A DNA stretch of 64,000 bases from assembly GCF_904849725.1 (NCBI RefSeq), contig NW_025422570.1:1-64000 (forward strand). Direction: 5' to 3'. Source of the stretch: Hordeum vulgare subsp. vulgare (taxonomy: Eukaryota; Streptophyta; Magnoliopsida; Poales; Poaceae). Position 1 is the stretch's first letter, and the number at the start of each line of letters is the position of its first letter. Positions 37,901-51,200 of the stretch are shown piece after piece. The position numbers and the translations under genes are program-made. The notes beneath the pieces were generated by a model. That model saw only the letters and a list, made by a program, of their open reading frames with translations. It ran no database searches and had not been told where the DNA came from.

Positions 37901-40900
37901 TGTGGTCTTGCAGGAGATTGTGCCGACCCCAGCTTGTCATGTTCTTCTACTTTCAGTAGAGCATCATGTTTGAGCTAAGAATGAGGCCTTCAATCTGACC
38001 AAAGGAAATTCTCAAGTATGGTCAGGAGATAATACTTGTGGCACTAAAACTATGCTCTTGCGAGGAACTTTGGAAGTGCATATTTATCGAACTGATAACT
38101 GTTCTGCTACAGACCATAGCATAGATGCTACGTCTACTGCTCCCCTGAAATGGCATGAGATGATTGTGCCATTTCGCATTACAGGAATATAAGCTGACTA
38201 ACTGCTAGTGAGTAAGATATATGTAGCGCGTAGCAAACCCCCTACAATGTACATTCCTTCTTTTTCATATCACACTACAAAAATAACAGTGCAAAATAAA
38301 TAAAAATATGTAGCAAATTGGATGGCAGCCTGCAAATATTCTTGTAACTTAACAAGAAAGTATGTGACATATCACGCTTATATATTTTCTTCAAGCAGAT
38401 ATGGACAAAGAACATGTTGTATATTGTCCCAAATCTTCCGGTCAGAGGGTATTGCCTTTCTGAAAAGTACTCAAGACCATATTTGTTCTGTCAAAGTAAC
38501 TACTATTGACATGAATGAAGAGGTCATAAAAAATATGAATGAACGTCTTTGAAAATAAAATTTCATGAGAGAGTACATAAAGAAATATTGTTTTGAAATA
38601 TACTCTGTTCTGGCTAGCATGTGGTCTCCTCATGTTCATTGAGAGGTCACAAATCAGCGGTGAAAATATGTTGCATGAGAAAGGATAGTGCACGTTTTTT
38701 AAACGCTAAAAATACATCCCACCATGTGTTGGATGCTTTAGTGAGGAGGCTGCACATGAGGAGAACATGACCGGCGACCAGCCTCGATCTCGCTCGGCCA
38801 TGCAGGACATGTCAGAGCAGAGTAATGACAAGAGAATAGACATGTACTTCACCATGGCAACCCGAATCAAGAGAAGAACATGGGCCACGGCCAGCTCGCA
38901 CCTGATCTGGATACATCCGGCCAATGCTGAATTTTCAAATGCCACGGCCACACGAATCAAGATTAGTAGGTAGTCGGACCATGATCTGGATGTGTCAGTC
39001 CTCGTCCCGGCTTCCACATGGGCCCCTACGACGCTGCCGCAGTTCGGCAGCAGCCCATGCCCCCAAGCGCTTCATGAGTTGTTGCAGTCGTGGCCGAGCG
39101 AGATCTCAAGGTGACCTCGACGAAGGCGAGCGAGGCGTGGCGTCGGTGTCGGCGTCGGCATCGGGCGGGACGGGGCGATGTGTGAGGCCATGGCGACGGG
39201 GTTGGTGGGGGCGCGGCGGCACCTGGATGGCCGGGCCGAAGCGGAGGAGCGGCGGTAGGAAGGGGAGGCTGGGAAGGAAAGATGTGGTGATTGGGGTGCG
39301 GGGGCGAAGGACGTGCTTAGGTTTCATCGTGTTCTTTTTTTCACCATCGGTTTTATGTGGGGGGGATGGAGTCAGAGGTGGGATAAAAAAAGGACGAAAA
39401 TAAGCCGGGAGCGGTAGCTACCAACTCCCAAATTAGGAGTAGAGATACCAATCTCAAAAATCATTGTTACCAGTTCCTCGCGATCATACTACCTTACACT
39501 GATGTAAGTGGATTAAGCCCTAGGTGTCATAAGGATTGATTTTCAACATTTCAAAGACAAGATCGCCGCTAAGTCTTTTTTTCTTACAAGAACGTAAAAG
39601 CCTCCAGTGCCATGTTACAAATTGTTCAGCATCTCATAATTTTTTTTCCTTCAGCAAATCTCTGCACGGTGAAAATATTGTGTTCTCGTGGCAGCAAAAA
39701 CCTCGCAAATAAAGTCCAAATTAAATGCATAGCATCTAGCCTGTCCAGGGACGAATCACCGTTTTTGGAACTTGGTCGTCTCGGTTTTCCTACGGACAGC
39801 TATAGTCAAGTAGCATGAAACATATATACAAGATACTTAAAAATCGACAGATAATTTGAAATGGACGAACTAATAATTAAGTACTTCAACCGCTCATCAG
39901 AGGAGATGACGTCGTCGTGGCACTAGGTGTCGGCATTGTTGGCGGCGTATGGTTGGCCCGTACCCGAGGCCTCGGCAACATCATCGTAGGCGCTGCACTT
40001 CTTGGTGATGGTCTTATGATGCTTGGATGGTGGGGCAGTGGCACCCTTGTGCCCCACCTTGCGGCGGCGCTCCTCCTCCAGCCTTGGAGGAGTCTCCGAA
40101 GACTTCTGAACCAAATGGTACGTCTCCTCAAGCCTCCGATCGTCAGCTTCATAATCACTAAGACACAGTGTCCACGATGAATCGGATGTGGCCGAATCAG
40201 TGTCCTCGACCGAATTGGACGACGAGCCGGGGGGACGGCAATGACCGAGGAGTCGCGCTTGGCATTAGCATGTGGTAAGCAGTTGGGGATCCTGCTGGCC
40301 GGTGCTGGACCATCTTATTGGGGGGGGGGGGGGGTGGGGCGTTGCCTCCGCCGGTGAGGGAATGGACTCAGAATTTGGTATCTCATCGACTTTTTGGACT
40401 TGTAGCGACGTAGCGCACGGCTCTGGCGGCGGCACTCGTACAAATAGGCAAGAGTGGAGAGGCGGGAAAGCAGCGAAACGGCGGGAAGAAGAAGCGGGAA
40501 GGTGGCGGAACGGCGGAAAAAGGAGGCGGGAAGACAGAACAATATAATGGCGGGAACATGAGGTGATATTTGTTAATGATATTGTGAAGGCGTGAACGAT
40601 ATGGTCAAACTACGAAGACGGATAAGTTGAAATAACCATGTGCGATATTTCGCACACGATTAGTCATGAAAAAAATCGTGTGCGATATTCTATACAAGGA
40701 ACACGGCTGCAGAATTCGGTAACGGCTTTAAAGTTGTTGTGTAACCGACGTGCATGTCACAACGCACACGGAATGCTACATCCGTGTGTGATGGGAGGGT
40801 GTAATTCGTTTCTTATTATTGATAACAAGGGATAATATTGCAGATATAGTAAAGTCTACAAAAGCCAATTGAAAACATATGTGTATGGAGCTCAGGGAAG

Positions 40901-40996
40901 ATTACTTGTAAATTATCGTGACAAATTATTTGTAACAATTACATTAGGTGTAGGCTTGGCATCACTATCAGTCTGTGGTTCAATATTATTATTGTG

Positions 40997-41140
40997 TACG
41001 TCCTTTTCATCTGTCTTAACACTATCCATTTTCTTATGAGGGATGTTGATGATGTTGCTAAAAAGAGCCTCGCCTACATTCTTTTCCATGTGCATAACAT
41101 AAACATTACGGGGAAGTTTTAGGTCCTTGGAGTGGGGGAG
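40997..41140 (-). pseudogene. CACTA transposase (TNP2-type) fragment, U3
   Basis: Same protein fragment. The surrounding frame differs by one Lys to Asn change downstream (PTPNVIV). Confidence 0.6.
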
Positions 41141-41488
41141 TGTAATGTTGATATGTTGATACCGTGCTAAAACTTTAGGATGTAAAAGCAACGGAGCAGA
41201 TACATGTGTGTAAGGAAACGGGTGGTACAACTTTATTGCAAGCCATGGGCGCACATTATTACATGCACATACACAAACACACACATTACCCTTGAAAGTA
41301 GGTAGATCGAGCTGCAGCCCGCAAAGTGGGACCCCATCGTCCTTATTCACCACGTACAAACACACACATAGCCAGCTAGCATAGCATGCAGCTGGGGTTT
41401 AATTGGAACGTACATACGTGCTAGGATCTGCAGGTACGTACGTGTGGGATCGATGGGATAGAGTAGAGCTGCTAGCAAGGTGGATGGT

Positions 41489-42662
41489 TCATTCGGGCGC
41501 GACCCCGACGTAGGCGCCGATGGCGACGAGGCTATCCCCGGAGCTGCCGAAGAAGGCGACCGCGGCCGCATCATCCAGTGCACCGTTGTCCGGCAGCGGC
41601 ACGCTAAAGGTCTTAGTCCCTGCAGATGGGTTGCGCCCGAACGTGTGCGAAGCCCCCTGGTTGGTGTCGAAATTGAGGAAGGTGATGCCATAGGTGTCGT
41701 AAGCGCCGGTGATGCTGCTCACGTACTCGCTTTGGTTCATGAAAATCTGCACCACATCACAAGCATGCAAAAACTAACTAAGTATACTTGTATAGTAGAC
41801 AAGTAGAAAGGAAATTAATTAACGTACGGTATGCTCCTCTCCAGCTTTCTTGCCCCAGAGGGGGACACTAATGGCCTGGTCACTCTTGGTAAGGTAGGTG
41901 AAGGAGAAGCCATGGATGCGCTCGCTGCTGTGGATGGTGAAGCTCTCCAGCTTGCACGGATCGGCATCTGGCCTGATGTCCCGTGGTGCGCCGCTTTTGG
42001 CGCCCCACTTACCGACCTTGGCGGGCGAGCCTTTCACGTAGACGCCCAACGCCTTGAGGGTCACGTCTGAGCGGCCAAAGAAGGCGACCAACTCGCCTTT
42101 CCCCTGCGGCAGCGGCAAGCTGAACTCGCCTCCCTGCACCGGATACCCGTAGGTCTTGTGCTTGGTCGTGTTCGTTTCTAGCGTGAGCGATCCGATGCCC
42201 TCATTGTCGAAGGTGCCGCCCACGAGCTTGAGCTGCTCGCCTTCCCTCATTTCAATGGTGTTGGGATTCCCGCTGTTGCTGCCCCAGATGGCGCTCTTGA
42301 CGCTGCTCCCCTGCTGGTCCACGTATTTGAAGGAGAAACCTTTGATGCCGCATACCCCAGGAGATTCGACGCTATAGATGGTGATGCTCTCTAGGCGTTG
42401 GGGCCTGCTTTCGGCGTTGATATCCTGAGGGGATCCGTCTGGTGCACCCCATGCACCAACCTTCATCACAACCTAAATGCATCACAAATTCATTAATCAA
42501 CATCCTGCACATGCATTTCATTTCTCTATACATGTATACATCCATCCAACTCTAGCTAATTGATTCATTGGTATTTAAGCGTGCCATGTTTGTATATATA
42601 AAACAGCTACGGTAAAGAAAAAGAGGTTACATGCACATACTACCCATATTTCTTACCGCCAT
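41489..42662 (-). CDS. Two-domain jacalin-related lectin, copy 3 (U3)
   Basis: Exons 42657-42662, 41828-42472 and 41489-41746. I find no difference from copy 1 in the coding sequence or in either intron, although the middle block of this unit is U2-like. That suggests exchange with U1-type DNA around the gene. Promoter, splice sites and stop codon are intact. Confidence 0.92.
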
Positions 42663-42758
42663 CTTTTTCTGGAGCTACTTCAACTGCAAGTCCAACTCTG
42701 AAATGTATGTGTGTGTGAGAGTGTGTTGCGATGGATCGTATGATCAGGCATGGCCGCC

Positions 42759-42766
42759 TATTTATA
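42759..42766 (-). promoter_or_regulatory. TATA box of lectin copy 3
   Basis: TATAAATA at the same distance from the start codon as in copy 1. Confidence 0.75.
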
Positions 42767-43333
42767 GCGAGTTTGCGCCCAACAATGATACTATCTGCAT
42801 GCTACAGTTGGCATCAATTAGTCACATAGGCTATTAATTGCATGGAGTGAGTAGGTTACTAATTAATAGCTTAGACTTATAGAGTCCATTGGTTCAATGA
42901 ATCCTAAGCCTATGACACCCCGCTACCGACTAGATCGTGATGGCGCGCGTTGTGGCGCCGGACCATTTTTTCAATAGATTGTTTGGATTTTCTTACAAAT
43001 TTATATGGAGGCAACAAAAAGTATCACATTGTTACACCCCATCCATTCTGACAAAGCGACCATAGAAATATTTAAAAACATTGACGCTAGAAATATGTGA
43101 ACTTCTTCACAAAAAAAAATCAATTCATTGCGGTTATTATAGTTGAGAAATATTTCCGAATTCACAAGCTAGCTAGGTTAATCCAAGTTTTTTATCGTGT
43201 ATTCACATCAATCACAGCCAACAAAAGAAGCACATAATTCTTGTGCGGCTTGATGATCCGGTGTCCTCCTCTTTTACACACCAACATGATCCAGTTGGAG
43301 CATGGGTGACCACACTGCTTGTTGGCCAGTGGT

Positions 43334-43953
43334 GATTGTACTATTCCAACTAATTTGTGGTCACGGATTGAGTCTGATGCATTCCCATGGCGCCTATCAA
43401 GCTACAGGTGGATGAACCGTGCTGATTGTACCGTTCCAATTAATTGGTGGTCACAAAATGAGTCAGATGCATTCCCATGACACCTATCAAGTTATAGTTG
43501 GATTTCTCGTGCTGCAATTAGGCCTTCCGTAATGCATTGTATCTTAGCGTGTTATCCTAGGTATGACTAGGATCTAAGAAACAACCATCCTAATGCATTG
43601 TTTCTTAGAGGTTGTATCTAAAATAAGTTGCATTAAATGTTTTGGGGCTAATACTTGCTTGTGATTGGGCTAGCATCTTTTTTTGCCTATGATCTCGTGC
43701 TAGAGCCGTATGTTATATAAGATACAGCTACACTCTCTTTCTTCATTAACTATGGTGCCACATAAGCAAATTGCCTATGATACCGCGCTAAGATACTCCC
43801 ATTACGGAAGGCCTTAGTTGTTGGTTGCAAAATGAGTCACGTGCATTCCCGTTTACTTAGCCTATGAAGCTAGCTACAGCTGGATTAATTGATCATGGTG
43901 CCTCTACTATTCGAATTTATTGCTGGTCTAAAAGAGAGTCAAATACATTCCCA
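43334..43953. repeat. About 90-bp minisatellite (U3)
   Basis: Same structure as in U1, with the MITE inside the third copy. Confidence 0.75.
43521..43813. mobile_element. Tourist-like MITE, U3, 293 bp
   Basis: TTA on both sides. One change in the right arm (CTCCCATTACGG) is shared with U4. Confidence 0.92.
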
Positions 43954-44179
43954 TGGCCTTGTTCTTAGGTTTTGCATATTCTCAGTCAAGTTTCTTCTTC
44001 TCCGTGCGAAGCAATATGGTGGAAGCCATCATGTTTCTCCATCAGCATGATGATTTACGCTTGGTTGATGTTAGCGAGATGGGCTCACTGTTCGTGGAAG
44101 TTATCGTTGCCTCTCATTTTCGAAATGATGGGTCCAGGTTGCCGGACACATATTGAGGAATCGCAGCCCTCGCAGAACA

Positions 44180-46368
44180 CACTACTAGAAAAAAGGCTGT
44201 TAGTGGCGCACATATTGACCATAATGTTGGGGAGTTTGCTGATAGGTATTGTAATTCTCAAAATTATTGATAAATGCGACAAGAAGATGTTTCACCTTAC
44301 AAGTTAATTCTGCTTCATCATTGTAGTAATAGGTTCTGCCTACCATTTTCCATTCATTTTTTGAAGAATGAAAATAAGATATCAATGGAAATAAGTTGTC
44401 AACTATTTTTAAATAAACAATATAAAGTACTTAATAAATGTGGTCGAGAAACTCACATAATGGTAGAACTGGAGGCGTACGCACATCGACGATATTACCT
44501 TCAATTTCATCTTCCGGACGAATATCAAAGGTGATAAGCATATTAGGCTCAAATGCATAAGCCTTGCATAGTGCTACCCAAGTTTTGCATTCAAAAAAGG
44601 AGTAGGTGTCTACATTGTACAATTTTACGGCAAAAGTATAACCATGCTCGTTCCTCAAGTGAACTATCTTTACCTCCATATTTATTTCAGTACTGAAACC
44701 AATTTTATCCAACACATAATGTCTTGCATCGCAGGGGATACGCTAGTAGAATAGTAAAAAATAAAAATTATAAGTTGAAGCAAAAGAAGTCATGCTTAAT
44801 TACGAATAAAGACTTGTCATTATGACTTACTGTATCCACTTTGAAGTCCTCATCCAGCATGATGCTGAAGCGCCTATCATCAACTAGGTAAGGCGTGTCG
44901 CAAAGGCCGTGCTTATCTTGGTTGTATTCGCACATAACGAATTCCTCTTCGTCGTCGGACATTTCCTAAAATAGAGAAAATTTGGGCATTGACATTTACT
45001 AAAAAGTGGACATATGGAGCGTCTGAAATTTGCCGAAACGGAAATGAATCAACATTCTGACAAAACATAGGCCACTCGGATATAGCAACAATGAACAAGT
45101 ACAAGAGATGCTGTAAAATAGAGAATATTATGAACAACATCTCATGCCTAACCATATGGCAAAATTTCTTATACCAAAACATAGGCCACTCGGATATAGC
45201 AACATTATAAGTCTCTTAACCCCTAGATGCATTGGTAGACCCTCATACCAAAATTACTGATAAACACTACTACTATCTCCTATCCACATATATTACTTTA
45301 GATGGATTGAATAACCTTTGGAAAAACTTTAGGTGAAAATATTACTGTCTACTATAGAGATAGTAACTTAGACTAATAATTCTACGTAGTTGCACCATTC
45401 ATCCATCCATCTAGCAAGCAACTAGCACCACTAATCCATCCATCAAGCAAATCATATACGGAGTACTACCTACCGTCAGCATACATCCATCTATCCACCA
45501 TCCATGTGTGTAACTAGTAGTACAAACTATATTTACATTTCTGCCATATGAACACAACTATAATAAAATTATTTCTGCCATATCAACACAATACTATCAA
45601 TACATCTATATGAAAATTTTGTCTGCCATTTCATCACAATACAATCAATACATCTATAGAACACATCATAGCAAATCAGAGGAGCTGCTCACAGGAGAAA
45701 ACCACTTCCAAAAAATCAGAGCCGGGCCATGGGGAGGGGGGATGAGGGTGGGGCGCCGTTCGCCGGAGTGGGTCGCCGGAGGGGCCGGACCGGGCCAGGA
45801 GCTCGCGGCGAGGGAGGGATGGACCCGTGGGGAGGAAGGAGGCGTTGGGATCGGGCCGAGGGAGGGGTGGAGCCCGTGGAGAGGGAGGAGGAGTCGGGTT
45901 TGGGCCGAGGGAAAGATCGCCTGAGATGGCCTCGGCGGCCGCGGCGACGGCGGTGGGGGGCGAACCCTAGAAGCAGCGAGCGACAGAGGAGAGAGAGGAG
46001 CCTGGTCGAGTGCGTGAGGAGCCTGGGGCCGGGTCGAGTGCGGGAGGAGCCTGGGGTCGGGTTGGTGGCATTTTGCATGTAATAAGAGCAAAGATTGTTA
46101 GTAATGGCGCACCGTAGGTGTGGTGCGCCATTACTAGTTAAAACTAGTAACGGCGCACTTTCCCCTGGTTCACCACTGCTAAGTGTAGGAAGGGTGTGGG
46201 ACGAGGACAAAAACTAGTAATGAGCACCGCACAACAGGTGCGTCATTAGTAATATGGCAAATAATGGTGCACCTATATGTGATGCGCCACTGCAATATAG
46301 CAGTGGCGCATCACATACATGATGCGCCATTAATGTCCATATTAGCTATAGCCGTTTTTCTAGTAGTG
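44180..46368. mobile_element. CACTA element in U4 with 1.25 kb internal deletion, 2189 bp
   Basis: Both TIRs and the ACA flanks are kept. The interior jumps from the left subterminal region (…GGCGCACAT) straight to ATTGACCATAATG, which is inside exon 3 of the carried gene. Compared with U2, bases equivalent to 14421-15674 are missing. The two breakpoints share GCACAT, so this looks like a microhomology-mediated deletion. Most left subterminal repeats and the last exon of the carried gene are gone. Confidence 0.9.
44212..44962 (-). pseudogene. CACTA-borne B3-like gene, U4 copy, 3'-truncated
   Basis: Exon 1 (44831-44962) and exon 2 (44457-44742) are intact. Exon 3 (from about 44375) runs into the internal CACTA deletion near 44217, and exon 4 is entirely missing. 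The frame after QYV ends within a few residues (RH then stop). The second B3-like segment is lost, so this copy is a broken gene. Confidence 0.75.
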
Positions 46369-46583
46369 ACATGATCACCAGCGACACTAGCATAAGCTTG
46401 GGAATGCAGTGTCTCGAGGGATGGCAAACTTCATATATTGTCCGACGGAAGTTCCGGTGCAAGCACATGAGGCGAGTGTCAAAACCAGATTGCGAAGGGG
46501 CCAATGCATGTATGTTTATCTCTTAAGTTTCAACTTTGAATGACATGTTTATTCTTATCCTGATGATTGCAGTGGGCCACCCG

Positions 46584-46827
46584 CACTAGTAGGAAATATC
46601 TTAGCAGTGGCCTGGTAATTTGGCCCTTAGTGGCCTGATTTAGAACCGCCACTGATTATGCGACAGGTAATGGCTACTGGTGGTGTGTGGGATCACACGC
46701 TACTGATAACAAGTTATTAGTTGTGTGCTTTCGTTTGCGCACGCCACTGATAAAACCAATTCTAGCGGCGTGACCGTACAACGCACGTCACAAATATCTA
46801 TAGCAAGCGAGTGGCGAGCCATTTATG
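46584..46827. mobile_element. Small CACTA-like MITE (U4), right part deleted
   Basis: Left end CACTAGTAGG is present. The right half is removed by the 376-bp deletion between two CCATTTATG words, whose junction is 46819-46827. Confidence 0.5.
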
Positions 46828-48166
46828 GTATTTAGTATAGCAGTTACTTGATTTCCTAATTAATTGAAATCCTTGTTAGCACTCTTCTCCGTGACTATGC
46901 TACACTGCATACAAGAAGTGTCTAGGTGCACCAAACTCGCGTAATTCTTCTATGTTGCGGAACATGGTGGCCTGTTGGTAGAGAGGCACGTGAACATTTC
47001 ATTAATGCACCATGTATACAATCTATAATGACAATTCATATCCCATGTTGCATGTTCGTTTTTGCCATGGCTTATTATTTGTCTTGGCACTATGGATTGG
47101 TTTTATTTACTGAATACATGGATGTGTATGTTGTCATTCCAAGCCAATTTGTGTATGTTAACCTTACTTTTTTTTATCTTAGTATATATGCGACTTTCAA
47201 TATTTATTGACTAATATAAGGTTATATTTGTACAAGTATAATATATTTTATGTGCCCATATATATTATAAAATCCTAACTAGGTGACTATGATACACTGC
47301 ATACAAGAAGTGTCTAGGTGCACCAAACTCGCGTAATTCTTCTATGTTGTGGAACATGGTGGCCTGTTGGTAGAGAGGCACGTGAACATATGCACCAAAC
47401 TCACCTTCCTTTTTTATCTTAGTATATAGGTGACTTTCAATATTTATTGACTAATATAAGGTTATGTTTGTACAAGTATAATATATTTTATGTGTCCATA
47501 TATATTAAAAAATCCTATCAATTATCGTATAAATAGACGGGCACGGCAACGAGCCAGCAACCCTTGTTCCTTGCTCGCGCTTATGTGTATGCACGCTGCA
47601 CCCAGACCAGTCAATCGGCTGGGTCTCTTCATATTGGACCTAGTCAATCGATCACCATGCACGCGCGCCCCATGGTTGGACGCATGCACCCAAGAAGCCC
47701 ATCCAATCCCTTCTCTTCTAGCTATGCCCATTCATGCAGCCAGGCACGCCTTTGATAGGTAGGGTGGTTTCGCCGGTTCGCCTGCGGACTTTGATAGTTT
47801 TGGCCGTTTTTCCTATATGAGGACAATTTTTTAGATGGGTTCTTTTTACCGTCCCGTCTGAGGCTATCACAAGAGGCCCGGCGGCGTCCGAGGTCACGGG
47901 TCCTGTGGAGCGGGGGACCGTCCCGGCTGGATCTAACTTGTCGCACTAGGGTTGCAGCGGCGGCGCTCCCACGGGCGAAGAAGACGAGCAATGCATCTTG
48001 TCGGCGAGGAGACTCGTCGGCGCAACAGATGGAGGACCAGAGCCTCAGCCGCCTTGCAAACTCATCTCCTGCTATCAAGCCAAGAGTCGTTGGTAGGACG
48101 GGATGCTAGTAGGGGTCCTGGCAGAACCTGCTCCGGTTCGTCTAGGCTGATCTGAGGGAGCGCATG

Positions 48167-48206
48167 AGAGAGAGAGGGGGAGGGAGGGAGGGAGAGAGAG
48201 AGAGAG

Positions 48207-48247
<41 letters not shown>
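48167..48247. repeat. GA/GATA compound microsatellite (U4)
   Basis: About 81 bp, with only two GATA steps. Confidence 0.95.
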
Positions 48248-48250
<3 letters not shown>

Positions 48251-51200
48251 ACTGATGGGGCAGGGTCGGTTGACCCGAACCAGCCCACTTAAGTGGATGG
48301 ACCCACTGTCAGAAGGGCAGAAGGGTAATTTGATAAATCTAGTTAAATTCAAATAACGTTCAAACTTCAATGATTTGCTCACAAAATTCTACACACCCAA
48401 AAATAAATAAAAATATGCTACACACTCCTAAATTTATGAGCAATTTTAATATAACTTTTGTTTTGTGCTTAAAGAAAACTTTTCTTTCAATGAAAAATTC
48501 AAAGATCCTTAAGTGGAAATGATTTGAAATTATTTTTATTAAAATTAATTTCTTGAGGAAAATATATGGGAAACTTTTTATAAAGGTCAATTATATGAAC
48601 TACTTGAATTTCAAATCATAACAAGTTTATTCCTCATTATAAATGTTTATGAAACCCTAATAATACACATTTACTTAGGAAAAATTCTCAAAAACACTTT
48701 TAACTCAAATTTTGGGGATTAAAAAAGGACATCTCATTATATGCATAATAGTATGAATTTGGATATTAAACATTGTCGTATCAGACAATGATGCTGATTT
48801 TCAGAACCCGAAGTTCGCGGGTCACTCAAAGATTTAGACTTCACTTTATCTCAGTCTCAAGGAAAGTTCATTCTTGCATATCAACTAAAGTATTTTACTA
48901 TAGTACTTTTAAAAACATTATTTTATTTCTGCTTGATTGATTGGTTGGTGCAACGACAGACTGATTGTTGTGGTGGAGGTCACATCCTACCGGAAAGTTA
49001 GGACTAATAACAATTGTTCCACGGCTTATAGAGCGCCGTATTTACGCGTCAACCAAAGGTTCTGGTATGGGCCGGAAGGGTCATAAGTATCTTCTTCCTT
49101 ATAACATATTCTCGGATACGCTGCCTGGTTGGGTCATTGATACAACCAACGTGCGTGGGAACGCCGTGAACTTTCCCCGACGGGTCCGATGAAGGTAGTG
49201 ATGTCTCGGGTGGGGTGACAGAGATGGATTGGGGCCCACGTAGGCCAGGGATCTGATCTGTCACGACAAGGGCGAATGTGTAGGGTTGAAGAATACTCGG
49301 AATGTATCCAAGAATCTCAGACATGACAAACCACACTCTGGAGTGTGAAACTTGTATCAGGGGTAATGCTACTTTTGGGAAAGGTGGCGCACCTCTGCAG
49401 AGTGTATCAAATTGTGACAGTTACATCCGTGTTCCCGAAAGAAACTATGTTCGCGGTGGAAAAGGAACCTTAACTGATTCTCAAACCCGTGAGGGCTGAC
49501 TAAACTTGTTGTGTGACCCTCGTTACTCAACCCATCCATTGACCCTTTGCTTAGATTTTGAGGAGGTCAACAATGATGTCAACGATCAGAGCACCGAAGG
49601 CCCCAGGAATTCTAGTACGAAGCGCCAGATCTATGCGCAGGAGTAGAAGGAGTCGACTACATCATCGCATACGGAACTGATGACAATAGAGAAGATGAAT
49701 CAGAGGAGTAACTGAAAGTGAGAGTAGACTAGTATTAGAAGGTAACCTAGTCGAGCAGCTCTAGTATCTAAATTGTTGGGCTATCATGTTTCTCAGTTAG
49801 CTTTTACAAGTGTTAGGTCAACTATCTCAAGTTGAGTACGTACCGTTTGATCTTTATTAGATGTCTGAGGAAGAGGTTGAACAGTTTATGCACTTTTGGC
49901 TTGTAATATTAAGCGTTCTGTAATATTAGTGGACCGCAATATTTCTGTTGTAGTACTCTGAGGGATGTAATATTTATGCAGAAGGACTTCCATGAGTGTT
50001 ATGTCAATGAATTGTGCACTACGCATGCATGGTTGTACGGGGTCACCGTGCCACCCCTCTTGTCGCCGACGAGACTGTCAGACGTGAGAGGAGAGGGGGA
50101 CAGGGGCGGCGGCGCTAGGGAAGCCTTAGCTTGGTGGGGTGAGAGAGTACCCGTTTGTGACTGACCCACTTCTGTCCAAATCATATGACCTATTTTTTGG
50201 TTCTCAAGTAAAAGTGACCATTTATAGATTACTATTAGAACGCACGTGCGTTGCTACGGGCTACAATGTATGTAAATAAATTAAAAAATAAATAAATAAG
50301 GTCATCTTCAAGGTCGAGGTTTATTTCTCACTCGTACGTTCGAGCGTGTTAAGACATCAAACAGGCACACTGTCTACAAACTCCGGGCTCCCTCAAATAG
50401 AGTCCATGTGTTAGGGAGAATGTGCTTGTCCAGACTATCCACAATGTTATCTCCAAACATGCGATCCCGACTCAAAAACGTCACCCCATGACGCGCTCTT
50501 CCATTTTCATGCCGAATTCTCCCCTTGTCCCTCGGTTTCCCTCCATAGCAGGACAATTCTCATTGGAGCCCTCTTCTTTAAAATCGGATGACACCCATCT
50601 CACCTTCGTCATGGCTTCCTATTTCCTTCACACCCTAATTCCTCATGCATCGCCAAGGAGGAGTCCCCCACTAGCTATCCCGCTCTCCTTCCTAATCACC
50701 ACCCCTAGTATTCATGTTGATATACCACCGGCATCAAGGAGGCCGAGGTTTGCGCCGCCTATGATGCCCGCGAACCAATAAGGAAGATCCGATGTCTCAT
50801 GTGCCATTGTTACCGTGTCCTTTATTAACTCATGAAGCAAAACCGCTTGCTCATGCAATTTGCTCTACAACTTCGTTAAAATCGAATACTCCAATCGAGC
50901 CATCTGGAACAAATCGCACTACAGGATCAACACCGCAAATCATTACCGACAGAAACTTATACAACAAGCATCATTTGGTTAAAATAAAACACCACACCTA
51001 AAGAAAATGCCTACATAATAGATCATTTGACATATACACCTCCACCATCACTTACAGTCATAGCCGCTCCGTACTACAATGACATCATGTGCAGCGTGTC
51101 CGTACTACGTTGATGACTCAGAATCTCCTTCACTGCGGTTATCTACACAATCGATTACTACGCCGGTCTTCTTCAGGTAATGAACCTTGGTGTGGTCTTG

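Larger units (their letters stand above)
32740..40996. other. Middle block of U3 (gene-poor)
   Basis: Same composition and order as U2, with the 337-bp segment at 38814-39150 and poly-G near 40320. No gene recognised. Confidence 0.5.
29298..44179. repeat. Tandem unit U3, 14,882 bp
   Basis: Complete copy of the unit. Its CACTA interior carries U1-type variants, its middle block carries U2-type variants (including the 337-bp segment at 38814-39150), and its lectin region carries U1-type variants. This is clear within-unit mosaicism. Confidence 0.95.
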
